From positions 424,128 to 488,127 of the forward strand of contig JALHLU010000001.1 of NCBI GenBank assembly GCA_022844345.1: 64,000 nt of DNA, given 5' to 3'. This document shows, in pieces, positions 8,733 to 17,023 of this stretch. A model generated the notes under the pieces. That model worked only from the letters and a program-made list of their open reading frames with translations, had not been told where the DNA came from and did not search any database. Origin of the DNA: Hyphomonadaceae bacterium. GTDB lineage: Bacteria; Pseudomonadota; Alphaproteobacteria; Caulobacterales; Hyphomonadaceae. Numbering within the stretch: the stretch's first letter is position 1; the number at the start of each line of letters is the position of its first letter. Position numbers and translations under genes: made by a program.

Positions 8733-9155
8733 ATGGCCGTCTCGATCCACCATATCAGCGCGCGGAACACGGAGCTGCTGGCCCGGGTAGCGCCCGACGT
8801 GTTCGACGAACCCATCCAGTACGACCGGCTATCCGCCTATGTCGCCGATGCGCGCCACGCCCTGTTCGTCGCCATGGAGGATGGCGTCGTCGTCGGGCAC
8901 ATCCGGGGCAACGTCCATCTGCAGCCGGACCGTGCATCCGACCTCTACATCGACAATCTGGGGACAGCATCCTCGCACCAGCGGCGCGGGATCGCCGCCT
9001 CCATGATGCAGGCGATCTTGGGCTGGGGCGAATCGCAGGGGTGCACGTTCGCCTGGGTGGCGACCGAAACCGACAATGACGGAGCCATCGGCTTCTACGG
9101 CGCGCAGGAGTTCTCGCAAAGCACGATAGCCATGTTCGAGCTGGAGATGGACTAG
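8733..9155 (+). CDS. GNAT-family N-acetyltransferase
   Basis: This 140-residue protein has the GNAT acetyl-CoA site: strand SDLYIDNLGTA followed by HQRRGIAASMMQAIL (the Q/RxxGxG/A loop) and the C-terminal NDGAIGFYGAQEF helix-strand. Starting at ATG 8733 after AAAGGGG gives the normal length; the longer open frame upstream has no support. The arrangement resembles aminoglycoside 3-N-acetyltransferase AAC(3)-I-type GNATs, but the substrate is not predictable. Its stop overlaps the phoB stop by 4 nt, tail to tail. Confidence 0.86.
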   Translation: MAVSIHHISARNTELLARVAPDVFDEPIQYDRLSAYVADARHALFVAMEDGVVVGHIRGNVHLQPDRASDLYIDNLGTASSHQRRGIAASMMQAILGWGESQGCTFAWVATETDNDGAIGFYGAQEFSQSTIAMFELEMD

Positions 9156-9853
9156 ACGTTCAACGCGTAGCCGGCGGACCGCACCGTGCGGATCGGATCA
9201 TCCGCCCCGCCCTTGCTCAGCGCCTTGCGCAGGCGGCCAATGTGCACATCGACCGTCCGTGTCTCGACATAGACGTCCGAGCCCCAAACCGCATCGAGCA
9301 GCTGCTCGCGGCTGAACACACGACCGGGGTGCTGGATGAAATAGTCGAGCAGGCGGAACTCCGTCGGCCCAAGGTGGATGTCGATGCCGCCGCGCGTGAC
9401 CTTGTGGGCGGCGCGATCGATGGAGATGTCGCCGACGACGACGACATCCTCGGCGAGCGCCGGACGGATGCGGCGCATCACGGCGCGGATGCGCGCGGTC
9501 AGTTCCGACATCGAGAACGGCTTGGTCATGTAGTCGTCAGCGCCGATATCGAGGCCGCGGATGCGGTCGCTTTCCTCGGTGCGCGCAGTCAGCATGATGA
9601 TCGGCAGGTTGCGCGTCTGCGCCCTGGAGCGGAGGCGGCGAGCGACCTCGATGCCGGCAAGCTTGGGCAGCATCCAGTCAAGCAGGACGATGTCGGGCTG
9701 GCGCTCGTCGATCAGCAGGAGGGCTTCCTCGCCGTCGGTCGCCGTTGCGACCTCATAACCTTCCTTGATGAGGTTGTAGCGGATCAGTTCGACGAGTGGC
9801 GCTTCGTCCTCGACGATCAGCGCATATGGCCGCGTGGCGGCGGCTGGACGCAT
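9152..9853 (-). CDS. phoB: Phosphate regulon response regulator PhoB
   Basis: An OmpR-class regulator of 233 residues: receiver domain at about 9-125 with acidic pocket IVEDEAP, phospho-acceptor Asp59 in VLLDWMLP and Lys in DYMTKPF, then a winged-helix DNA-binding domain (HLGPTEFRLLDYF, VFSREQLLDAVWG, RTVDVHIGRLRKAL). It is phosphorylated by PhoR and activates phosphate-starvation genes. The ATG at 9853 was chosen since it fits PhoB length and lies after the phoU stop; an alternative ATG at 9889 would overlap phoU by 20 nt. Last gene of pstB-phoU-phoB. Confidence 0.94.
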   Translation of the reverse strand: MRPAAATRPYALIVEDEAPLVELIRYNLIKEGYEVATATDGEEALLLIDERQPDIVLLDWMLPKLAGIEVARRLRSRAQTRNLPIIMLTARTEESDRIRGLDIGADDYMTKPFSMSELTARIRAVMRRIRPALAEDVVVVGDISIDRAAHKVTRGGIDIHLGPTEFRLLDYFIQHPGRVFSREQLLDAVWGSDVYVETRTVDVHIGRLRKALSKGGADDPIRTVRSAGYALNV

Positions 9854-9869
9854 GGTCGGACGCTCAAGG

Positions 9870-10562
9870 TCAGTTGCTGTTGAGGGCATCGACTTTCGGC
9901 CTTTCGACGGGGAGCTGTTCGCCAGTGACGAGGAAGTGGATTTCCTCGGCAATGTTGGTGCAATGGTCGCCAATGCGTTCGAGGTTCTTGGCGACGAACA
10001 GAAGATGCGCACAGGCGGAGATCGTGCGCGGATCCTCGATCATATAGGTGACGACTTCGCGGAAGAGCGACTGGTAGTGTTCGTCCACTTCCTCATCGCG
10101 CACCCAGACGCGGTTGGCCGCGTCAGTTTCCTGGGCGGTGTAGGCGTCAAGCACGCGCTTCAGCTGTGCCGTGACGAGGCGGCCCATGCGGGCGACGCCC
10201 TTGAGGGCGTTCACTGGCTCGATGCCGTCGACGAGCTTCACGCGCTTGGCGATGCTCTTGCCGAGGTCGCCGATGCGCTCGAGTTCAGTGGCAATCTTGA
10301 GAGCGGAGATCGTCTGGCGCAGGTCGCGCGCCAGGGGCTGCCTGAGAGCAAGCAGGCGAAGGATCTTCTTCTCGACCTCGACCTGCAGCTGGTCGATCTG
10401 GGGGTCGCGGGCGACCACGGTCTCGGCCAGGGCGAGATCGCGCGAGGCGATGGCCTGGATCGCATCGGATAGCATGTCTTCCGCAAGCCCGCCCATGCGG
10501 GCGAGATCACCGGAGAGTTCCTCCAGATCCTGCGAGAAAGACCTGACTGTATGTTCCGTCAT
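9870..10562 (-). CDS. phoU: Phosphate signalling regulator PhoU
   Basis: PhoU links the Pst transporter with the PhoR kinase and keeps PhoR off when phosphate is ample. The 230-residue protein shows the two-repeat, three-helix PhoU layout with the metal-binding motifs: LERIGDLGKSIAKR in the first half and LERIGDHCTNIAEEI in the second. It sits between pstB and phoB on the same strand with short spacers (39 and 16 nt), consistent with one transcript. Confidence 0.96.
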   Translation of the reverse strand: MTEHTVRSFSQDLEELSGDLARMGGLAEDMLSDAIQAIASRDLALAETVVARDPQIDQLQVEVEKKILRLLALRQPLARDLRQTISALKIATELERIGDLGKSIAKRVKLVDGIEPVNALKGVARMGRLVTAQLKRVLDAYTAQETDAANRVWVRDEEVDEHYQSLFREVVTYMIEDPRTISACAHLLFVAKNLERIGDHCTNIAEEIHFLVTGEQLPVERPKVDALNSN

Positions 10563-10601
10563 GTCCGTGCCTCCTCAGCACACCCTACAGCGTTTCGGCC
10601 T

Positions 10602-11432
10602 CTATCCGAAACGGCCGGTGATGTAGTCTTGGGTGCGTGAGTCCTTGGGGTTCGTGAAGATCGCCTCGGTTGGCCCGGCTTCAACCAGCTTCCCGAGGTG
10701 GAAGAACGCTGTCTGCTGCGAAACGCGTGCTGCCTGCGCCATCGAATGGGTAACGATCACAATACAGTAGTTCGACCTGAGTTCGTCGATCAGCTCTTCG
10801 ACCTTGGCTGTCGCGATGGGGTCTAGCGCCGAGCATGGCTCGTCCATCAGGATGATTTCCGGATTGACCGCAATCGCACGCGCGATCACCAGGCGCTGCT
10901 GCTGACCGCCGGACAGGCTGGCGCCGGAAGCGTTCAGGCGATCCTTCACCTCGTCCCAGAGCCCGGCCTTGCGCAGCGAGGCCTCGACTATCTCATTGAG
11001 TTGGCCGCGAGAGGTTGCAAGGCCGTGCAGGCGGACGCCATAGGCAACGTTCTCGAAGATCGATTTCGGGAAAGGATTAGGTTTCTGGAAAACCATGCCG
11101 ACCTGGGCGCGCAGGACGACGGGATCGACCGACTTGTCATTGACGTCCATCCCGTCGATCTCGATGCGGCCGGTGACGCGGCAGCTGGGAATGGTGTCAT
11201 TCATGCGGTTGATCGACCGCAGGAAGGTGGACTTGCCGCAGCCTGAGGGGCCGATCAGGGCCGTGACGGACTTCTCGGGCATGTCGAGAGAAACGTCGAA
11301 CAGGGCCTGCTTGTCGCCATAGAAAACCGAGACTGTCTCAGCCTTCACCTTGACGTCGGCCTTCACGGCCGCCGTGCGCGCGGCCACAACCGTTTCCATA
11401 CGCAGAGGAGGCATCGGGTCCATCCGGCTCAT
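10602..11432 (-). CDS. pstB: Phosphate ABC transporter ATPase PstB
   Basis: The ATP-binding subunit of the high-affinity phosphate importer. All ABC motifs are present: Walker [11 protein letters not shown]-loop VFQKPNPFP, signature LSGGQQQR, Walker [13 protein letters not shown] and the switch His in [15 protein letters not shown] at 11432 was chosen because it follows GGAGGGGGAG and gives 276 residues; an open extension to 11627 has no likeness. The N-terminus is about 25 residues longer than in E. coli PstB. The normally adjacent membrane genes pstC and pstA are not upstream, where a dioxygenase gene diverges instead. Confidence 0.95.
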   Translation of the reverse strand: MSRMDPMPPLRMETVVAARTAAVKADVKVKAETVSVFYGDKQALFDVSLDMPEKSVTALIGPSGCGKSTFLRSINRMNDTIPSCRVTGRIEIDGMDVNDKSVDPVVLRAQVGMVFQKPNPFPKSIFENVAYGVRLHGLATSRGQLNEIVEASLRKAGLWDEVKDRLNASGASLSGGQQQRLVIARAIAVNPEIILMDEPCSALDPIATAKVEELIDELRSNYCIVIVTHSMAQAARVSQQTAFFHLGKLVEAGPTEAIFTNPKDSRTQDYITGRFG

Positions 11433-11745
11433 CTCCCCCTCCGGTAGGCCCGACGGCACTCGCACGGCTCCGCCCCAGCGCCGGGGTGGCCTGAGAAAAC
11501 CATCTGATTGAACATCTGAGGCCCAGCCGTCTCTAAGCTTCATGTCATGTAGGGGTGGATTGTGACAGTCCTGCGAACCGGCGCCCATGACTCGGCGCGA
11601 CATCGTGGACGCCTTGAAAAGCGCCAACCTAGCCTGTGGATAGAACTGGGGCTGACGTAAGGGCGCCAGGTGGCCCCTGGATTTACACCCCTCGACCGGC
11701 GTGGTTTCTGCGGCTTTTCGCAGGTCAGCGGCAGGGAATCACGGA
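11433..11745. other. Divergent intergenic region between pstB and the dioxygenase gene
   Basis: These 313 bases must hold the promoters of pstB-phoU-phoB (minus) and of the dioxygenase gene (plus). I searched for a Pho box of direct CTGTCAT-like repeats and saw only scattered half-sites (TGTCATG at 11544, TGACAG at 11565), not a convincing box. No further gene is visible. Confidence 0.5.
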
Positions 11746-12918
11746 ATGTCAGCCATTCTAAGTCTTTCCGACCACGATATGAGCCGGGAAAGGGGATTTC
11801 TTTGCTCTTATAATGCCGCGGACGTCAGCCTCCCCTCCGAGCTCGCCGCTCCTGAAGAGGCCGCGCGCGACCTGCCGCGGACCCTGCTGACCGGGCGTAT
11901 CCGCCAACACCTGGCTGGCCTGCCGGTCCTCGACCTCAAGGCCTTCTGCGCCGAGGCGAGCGACGCCCAGCTGCGCACTGCGATGGTCCGCTACTCCTTC
12001 ATGGTCCAGGCCTATGTCTGGGGCGAGCCCACAGCGCCGGCCTCGCTGCCCGCCCCGCTGGCCGTGCCGATGTGGGCGCTGGCCAGACGCCTGGGACAGC
12101 AGCCCCTGCTGCCCTACTCGGCCTACGTGCTCGACAACTGGGACAGGCTGGACCGCGCAGGCCCGATCAGCCTCGACAACGTCTGGATGATCCAGAACTT
12201 CCTCGGCGGGCAGGACGAAGCCTGGTTCGTCCTGGTGCACGTCGCCATCGAAGCGCGGGCCGGTGCGATGCTGGCGGAAATCCCAGCGATCCTCGAAGGC
12301 GTGAGGAACGCCGATGCGCAGACCGTCGAAACGAGCCTTGTCGAGATCAACGCCGGCTGGGACGATGTGAACGCCATTTTCGATCGCATGCCCGAGCGCT
12401 GCGACCCCTACGTCTATTTCCATCGTGTGCGGCCATACATCCACGGCTGGAAGGACAACCCTGCTCTCGGCGAAGGCCTGATCTACGAAGGAGTCGCAGA
12501 AACGGGCGGCAAGCCCCAAGCCTTCCGCGGCCAGACCGGATCACAATCGACCATCGTGCCGTCGATGGACGCCCTGCTCGGCATCGGCCACGCGGCCGAC
12601 CCGCTGCGCACCTTCCTCGACGAGCTGCACATCTACCGTCCGCCAGCCCATCGCACCTTCGTGGAAAAGGTGCGCGCCCTGTCACAGCTGCGGGCGTTCG
12701 TGCAGGCCTCCGGCAATGCGAACCTGCGCGAGGTCTACAACGCCAATGTGCGCAGCCTCGCGCGCTTCCGTACGCGCCACCTCGAATACGCCGCCAGCTA
12801 CATCAACAAGCAGGGCAAGGACTCTGCCGGCAACGACACCGATATCGGCACCGGCGGCACGCCCTTCATGAAGTATCTGAAGAAACATCGCGACGAAGCA
12901 GAACAGCATCTGTTGTAG
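11746..12918 (+). CDS. Indoleamine 2,3-dioxygenase-family haem protein
   Basis: The 390-residue product matches the IDO family along its length: MVQAYVWG, VPMWALARRL, FHRVRPYIHGWKDNP, LGEGLIYEGV, GQSS-like GSQSTIVPSMDALLG, YRPPAHRTF and the C-terminal GTGGTPFMKYLKKHR. The proximal haem ligand is His345 in FRTRHLEYAASYI (human IDO1 His346), and Arg229 matches human Arg231. IDO opens the indole ring of tryptophan to N-formylkynurenine in the cytoplasm. At the distal position where human IDO1 has Ser167 there appears to be His165 (FVLVHVAIE). ATG 11746 is chosen on fit. No other kynurenine-pathway gene is nearby, so the substrate could differ. Confidence 0.88.
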   Translation: MSAILSLSDHDMSRERGFLCSYNAADVSLPSELAAPEEAARDLPRTLLTGRIRQHLAGLPVLDLKAFCAEASDAQLRTAMVRYSFMVQAYVWGEPTAPASLPAPLAVPMWALARRLGQQPLLPYSAYVLDNWDRLDRAGPISLDNVWMIQNFLGGQDEAWFVLVHVAIEARAGAMLAEIPAILEGVRNADAQTVETSLVEINAGWDDVNAIFDRMPERCDPYVYFHRVRPYIHGWKDNPALGEGLIYEGVAETGGKPQAFRGQTGSQSTIVPSMDALLGIGHAADPLRTFLDELHIYRPPAHRTFVEKVRALSQLRAFVQASGNANLREVYNANVRSLARFRTRHLEYAASYINKQGKDSAGNDTDIGTGGTPFMKYLKKHRDEAEQHLL

Positions 12919-12995
12919 GAAGCCGCACGGTCACAACGCCATCTCGTCCTTCAGGCGACGGCGTCGCTGGCACAGCGAGACACCTGCAAACAGAG

Positions 12996-13023
12996 CAGGC
13001 CGGAGCATCACTGCTCCGGCCTG
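12996..13023 (-). terminator. Terminator after the TonB-dependent receptor gene
   Basis: CAGGCCGGAGCA (12996-13007) pairs perfectly with TGCTCCGGCCTG (13012-13023) across a 4-base loop. On the minus strand the stem is followed by CTCTGTTTGC, a modest T-rich tail, 25 nt past the receptor stop. It may also stop transcripts of the convergent dioxygenase gene. Confidence 0.68.
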
Positions 13024-13048
13024 TCCATGTTCAGCCGTCAGATCTGGA

Positions 13049-15535
13049 TCAGTAGTTGACCCGCAGCGTCGCGCCGATCGTGCGCGGGGCGCCGAGGAAG
13101 GCGTTGTAGACGCTGATCGAGTCGTTGTTCTCGTCGACCTGGAACGGGCCGTTGAAGCCCACCTGCAGGTAGTCCTGGTCGAACAGGTTCTGGGCGAAGA
13201 GTTCGAGGTTCCACTCATTGTCGAGACCGCCGACGCCCACGCGCGCATTCACGACCGTGAACGCTTCCTGCTCCTTCGAGGGGTGCAGGTCAGAACCGGT
13301 GTTGTAATCCGACATGTACTTGGCCGAGACGTTGGCGCGGAACAGCAGCCAGTCGTTGACGGACTGCTCCCACGTGGCAGCGAGCGAGCCTGACCATTCC
13401 GGCGCAAACGACAGCGTCTCGCCGGGCAGGCGGCGAAGGCTGTTGAACCGCGCAGGGTTGATCAGGTCAGCGGCTGTGAACTCGCTGACTTTCGTGTCGG
13501 CGTAAGTGACGCCCGCCTGGATCGTGAGCTGTTCGAGGGGCGTGTACCAGACGATGTCGGCATCAACGCCCTTGGAGACAACTTCCGGCAGCGTCTCCAC
13601 GGCGAAGGCGGTGCCCGCGAAAGTGTTGAGCTGGAAGTCGTCATAGGTCTGGTGGAAGAGTGCGAGATTCAGCAGCAGATCGCCATCCATCAGCGTGTTC
13701 TTCGCGCCGATCTCGTAGGCGTCGACATACTCGCCCCGGAAGGACGTGTCCGGGTCCGCCGTGAAGTTCGGGCCGGTCGGCGTGACGACGATGGCGCCCT
13801 CGCGATCAAGGTTGAAGCCTCCCGACTTGAAGCCGCGGGCATAGCTTCCGTACACCATCGTGTCTGGCGTGATGTTGTACTTCAAGCGAACCGTTCCACT
13901 GATCGCCTCCTCCGAGCGGTCCTGCGTCGTCGTGCCCAGCGCATCGAAATCATTGTTGAGCTGGTTGAGGCAAAGGCCGCCGACGATGCTTTGCGCCGCC
14001 GCCGCGCCAACAGCGCCAACCAGCACCCCAAAAGCCGCCTCGCCCTGGTCGCAGGACGTGCCAGTCGTGGTGTAGGTGCTGTCGAGCGATTTCTCATCGC
14101 GCGTCCAGCGCAAGCCAACCGTCAGGCCGAGATCATCCGTAAAGGTCCAGGTGTTCTCGGTGAAGATCGCGAACGTCTCGCCGGATTGGTCATAGCTATC
14201 GCGCAGACCCGAACCGGGCTGCATCGCCGTAGCCGGCGTAACGCCGATCAGCGCCGGAGCGCCACCGAGCACGCGCAGGGCGAAGTAGTTGTAGAAGTCC
14301 GCGCCCGACAGCAGAACCGATCCGGATTCCACGTCCTCCTTGGCGTAGAAGCCGCCCACCAGCCATTGCAGCTGACCCGTATCGCCGGCGGCGCGCAATT
14401 CCTGCGACACCTGGCCGAAACGCGAGAAGTTCGAGCCATCATCCGGACGGTAGACGAGATCGGCCGTCGTGAAATCCGAGTCCTGGCCGTTGACCGAGCG
14501 CCAGTCGCGAACCGCGCTGATCGACGTGATCGTGATGTCGTCGTTCAGATCCCAGTCGAACTGCAGCGATGCGCCCTGGTCGCGTACATTCTGCGTCGTG
14601 TTGCGGTTCGACAGCGCCCGGCGATCGAAGGGTGTGGCGACCGTATCGATCGAACCCGGGCGCGTGGCGTTGATCAGGTTGGCGCGCGAGTTGGCGGCGC
14701 CGCCGATGAACAGCTGTGTCGCCGCGCAGCAATTCTCGTCGCGCTCGGTGTAGTCGAAGATCGCGCGCGCCCGGAAATTGTCAGTTGGTTCGGCCAGCAA
14801 CTGGCCGCGGACGGTGAAGAAATCGAGATCATTGTCCTTGTCCAGCGTGCGCGGTCCCGTGCCCGTCTCGACATCCATAAAGCCATCGCGCTGGCGCCGC
14901 GCGGCGAACAGGCTGCCGGCAAGCCAGTCGCCCAGGATCGGACCCGTGACCGAGCCCGACACGCCTGCAGCGCCATAGTCACCGACATTGAATTCGGCCG
15001 CGCCGCCGAAATCGAAGCTGGGCTCCTGCGTGAGGATGTTGATGACGCCTGCCGAAGCGTTCTTGCCAAACAGTGTTCCTTGCGGACCCTTCAACACCTC
15101 GATGCGCTGGATCTGACCAAGGTCGCCAAAGCCAACGCCGTTGCGCGGGCGATAGACGCCGTCGACGGTGACGAGGACGGATGATTCAAGGCCGATATTG
15201 TCGCCGACCGTGCCGATGCCGCGAATACGCGCGGTGGTCGAGGCTTCGCTCGACGTCGACGTCACCGTGAGGCCCGGCGTCAGGAGCTGCAGGTCCTTGA
15301 TGTCGTCGATGCCTGCGTCCTGCAGCAGTTGCTGTCCGATCGCTGTGACCACGATCGGAACGTCCTGCAGGTCTTCCTCGCGTTTGGTCGCGGTGATGAC
15401 GATCACGTCGCGACCCGGCTCCTCGATTGCCGTTGTGGCTGCAGGCTGGTCCTGGGCGAAAGAGGGGGCGGCGATCGCAGAAGCGATCGCGCAGAGCGAG
15501 ATGGTTGCGTACATGCGGCTGGCGGTCAGGGTCAT
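13049..15535 (-). CDS. TonB-dependent outer-membrane receptor
   Basis: An 828-residue outer-membrane transporter. It begins with a signal peptide (cleavage after SFAQ), followed by a TonB-box-like VIVITATKREEDLQDVP, a plug domain (residues about 50-170, with IRGIGTVGDN, VLVTVDGVYRPRNG and IEVLKGPQGTLFGKNASAGVINI) and a 22-stranded barrel ending in GATLRVNY with the terminal aromatic needed for assembly. The plug-start wording is that of the large Caulobacter/Sphingomonad receptor family with unknown ligands. Located downstream of the DUF6607 lipoprotein gene on the same strand, with a 301-base spacer that probably holds its own promoter. Confidence 0.95.
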   Translation of the reverse strand: MTLTASRMYATISLCAIASAIAAPSFAQDQPAATTAIEEPGRDVIVITATKREEDLQDVPIVVTAIGQQLLQDAGIDDIKDLQLLTPGLTVTSTSSEASTTARIRGIGTVGDNIGLESSVLVTVDGVYRPRNGVGFGDLGQIQRIEVLKGPQGTLFGKNASAGVINILTQEPSFDFGGAAEFNVGDYGAAGVSGSVTGPILGDWLAGSLFAARRQRDGFMDVETGTGPRTLDKDNDLDFFTVRGQLLAEPTDNFRARAIFDYTERDENCCAATQLFIGGAANSRANLINATRPGSIDTVATPFDRRALSNRNTTQNVRDQGASLQFDWDLNDDITITSISAVRDWRSVNGQDSDFTTADLVYRPDDGSNFSRFGQVSQELRAAGDTGQLQWLVGGFYAKEDVESGSVLLSGADFYNYFALRVLGGAPALIGVTPATAMQPGSGLRDSYDQSGETFAIFTENTWTFTDDLGLTVGLRWTRDEKSLDSTYTTTGTSCDQGEAAFGVLVGAVGAAAAQSIVGGLCLNQLNNDFDALGTTTQDRSEEAISGTVRLKYNITPDTMVYGSYARGFKSGGFNLDREGAIVVTPTGPNFTADPDTSFRGEYVDAYEIGAKNTLMDGDLLLNLALFHQTYDDFQLNTFAGTAFAVETLPEVVSKGVDADIVWYTPLEQLTIQAGVTYADTKVSEFTAADLINPARFNSLRRLPGETLSFAPEWSGSLAATWEQSVNDWLLFRANVSAKYMSDYNTGSDLHPSKEQEAFTVVNARVGVGGLDNEWNLELFAQNLFDQDYLQVGFNGPFQVDENNDSISVYNAFLGAPRTIGATLRVNY

Positions 15536-15836
15536 GGGGGAGTCCTCCGGTTCTTGTGTCCGCGCGTCGCCAGAAAATCACCTGAAGACGCTGGGGCGCC
15601 TTTGGGCGCACTCCGGGCTAGCTACATCACCTTTCCGCCTAGGGAAGTACGATCGCGCACGTTCACGCAAAGTTTTCCCTGATTTGTGCTATTCGGGTCG
15701 CATTTTTATCCCGCATCGCTTTGTGCGGCGCATCATTTTGCTTCGCGTGCGCACCATTCGCACATTACGCGCACGGCAATTTACCCCCATACCTTACGCA
15801 GGGGCTTATTGACTCTCTGATTCCGGTTGGGGGGGT
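15536..15836 (-). promoter_or_regulatory. Receptor upstream region with repeated GCGCAC/GTGCG words
   Basis: The 301 bases before the receptor start contain no gene but are AT-richer than their surroundings and hold several GCGCAC or GTGCG words, including the palindrome GTGCGCAC (15747-15754), GCGCAC at 15769-15774 and GCGCACGTT at 15655-15663. Such clustering is what a repressor or activator array would look like, but no known consensus is matched. Confidence 0.4.
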
Positions 15837-16901
15837 TTAGTCCGCTGTCTGCGCCAGCCGCTGTTCGAGCGCTCCAGCATCGCGTGTGGTGAACTGCGCG
15901 ATGACTTTCTTCGCCTCCACCACGGCGGCGGCGGTCGTTGTCTCGCCAGATTGGATCTTGTCGGCCAGCTCAAGGAGCGGGGTATAGATCGCCTCCGGTT
16001 CGCCCTTCACGGTGAGGGCGAAGGTCGCGCCCGGCGTTTCGAAGGCTGACCATTCGCCGCGAACCGCCGCCCAGAAATCCTTCGTCGCGTTCCAGTAGTC
16101 GAGCGCCACGTTCTCGTCGAAATCAGCATAGTGACGATAGGTGTTGACGCCCTGCTCGCGCGCGATGATGCGCGGCTTTCCATCGATCATCGCCAGCTTG
16201 GAGTTGTCCTGCTCGTGCACCCAGCCATCCCATGTGATGGCGTGGCGGTTCACAGCGAGAACGGCAAAATAGTCATCGCGCCTTGTCGCCTCGCGGCGCG
16301 GTAGCGGACGCAACTCAGCTGGCGGCGTCCAGGCGCTGATGCCGTTGGCGTGGCTCCATTCGCCAAGCGCACCATAGCGCGGCGAGTCTTCGACCTGGTA
16401 GACGGTTTGCGACCATTTTCCAGCGCGTTCGGCTTCCGGGATGATGCGGTTCTCCCAGGCATTGCCGCCGACGAAGGTGAGGACGCTTTCCGGTTCGTAG
16501 CGCCAGTCCTGACGCCAGTGCTTGATCGGGAATTTTTCCTCGCCCGCCTCGATGACTAGGATGTGCTGCAGGCTGATGAAATCGCCACGATCCTCAATCA
16601 CGCGCACGACTTCATAGCCGCCCGAGCGATCAGGTTCGTTGATCTTGTAGCCGTCGAGAAAGGAGACGGTCTCGAAGAAGTCGAACCGCACGCGATAGTC
16701 GCCCGCCATCGCCATGATCGCCTTGCGATCCTGTTCATAGCTCGCCTGCTCGCTGGCGCTCATCGCGGCCAACGGAGCCGGCATGGATGTCTGTTCGGGC
16801 ACGGGCGGCGTCGCACATGCCGCCAGAATGGCGACTGCGCTGCCGGCGAAAATCCAGCTGCCCCAGCGGTTCAGCCGTTCTTTGATGGACCTGATCTCCA
16901 T
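15837..16901 (-). CDS. DUF6607-family lipoprotein
   Basis: A 354-residue protein with a lipoprotein signal (AVAILAACATPP lipobox) and a mature region of DUF6607 type: AMAGDYRVRFDFFETVSF, the paired-Trp stretch KHWRQDWRYEPE, SPRYGALGEWSHANG and a C-terminal YWNATKDFWAAVR. The family is common in Caulobacterales and marine proteobacteria beside TonB receptors, and its role is not established; I recall links with haem or iron uptake only as context. ATG 16901 is set by GGAAGGCG 8 nt upstream. It precedes a TonB receptor gene and follows phoR by 122 nt, with a perfect palindrome in that gap. Confidence 0.82.
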   Translation of the reverse strand: MEIRSIKERLNRWGSWIFAGSAVAILAACATPPVPEQTSMPAPLAAMSASEQASYEQDRKAIMAMAGDYRVRFDFFETVSFLDGYKINEPDRSGGYEVVRVIEDRGDFISLQHILVIEAGEEKFPIKHWRQDWRYEPESVLTFVGGNAWENRIIPEAERAGKWSQTVYQVEDSPRYGALGEWSHANGISAWTPPAELRPLPRREATRRDDYFAVLAVNRHAITWDGWVHEQDNSKLAMIDGKPRIIAREQGVNTYRHYADFDENVALDYWNATKDFWAAVRGEWSAFETPGATFALTVKGEPEAIYTPLLELADKIQSGETTTAAAVVEAKKVIAQFTTRDAGALEQRLAQTAD

Positions 16902-16948
16902 GGCGCATCGCCTTCCGTTTGCCTGATCCATGCGGGGTTGGCCTTTAC

Positions 16949-16963
16949 TGCAAGTCACTTGCA
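16949..16963. promoter_or_regulatory. Perfect palindrome before the DUF6607 gene
   Basis: TGCAAGT-C-ACTTGCA is a perfect 7+1+7 palindrome located 48 bases before the start codon of the DUF6607 lipoprotein gene, in the correct place for an operator of a dimeric regulator. A related half-site, TAAGT, follows at 16968-16972. No known regulator consensus is assigned. Confidence 0.55.
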
Positions 16964-17023
16964 TCTGTAAGTCAACGGCTTGAACCAGCCTGCGCTGCCG
17001 AGTGCGTCCGCCGCCTGGCGACC

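Noticed and set aside
11433..11745. Pho box before pstB
   Set aside because: Only isolated TGTCA/TGACA half-sites are present, without the 11-base direct repeat spacing.
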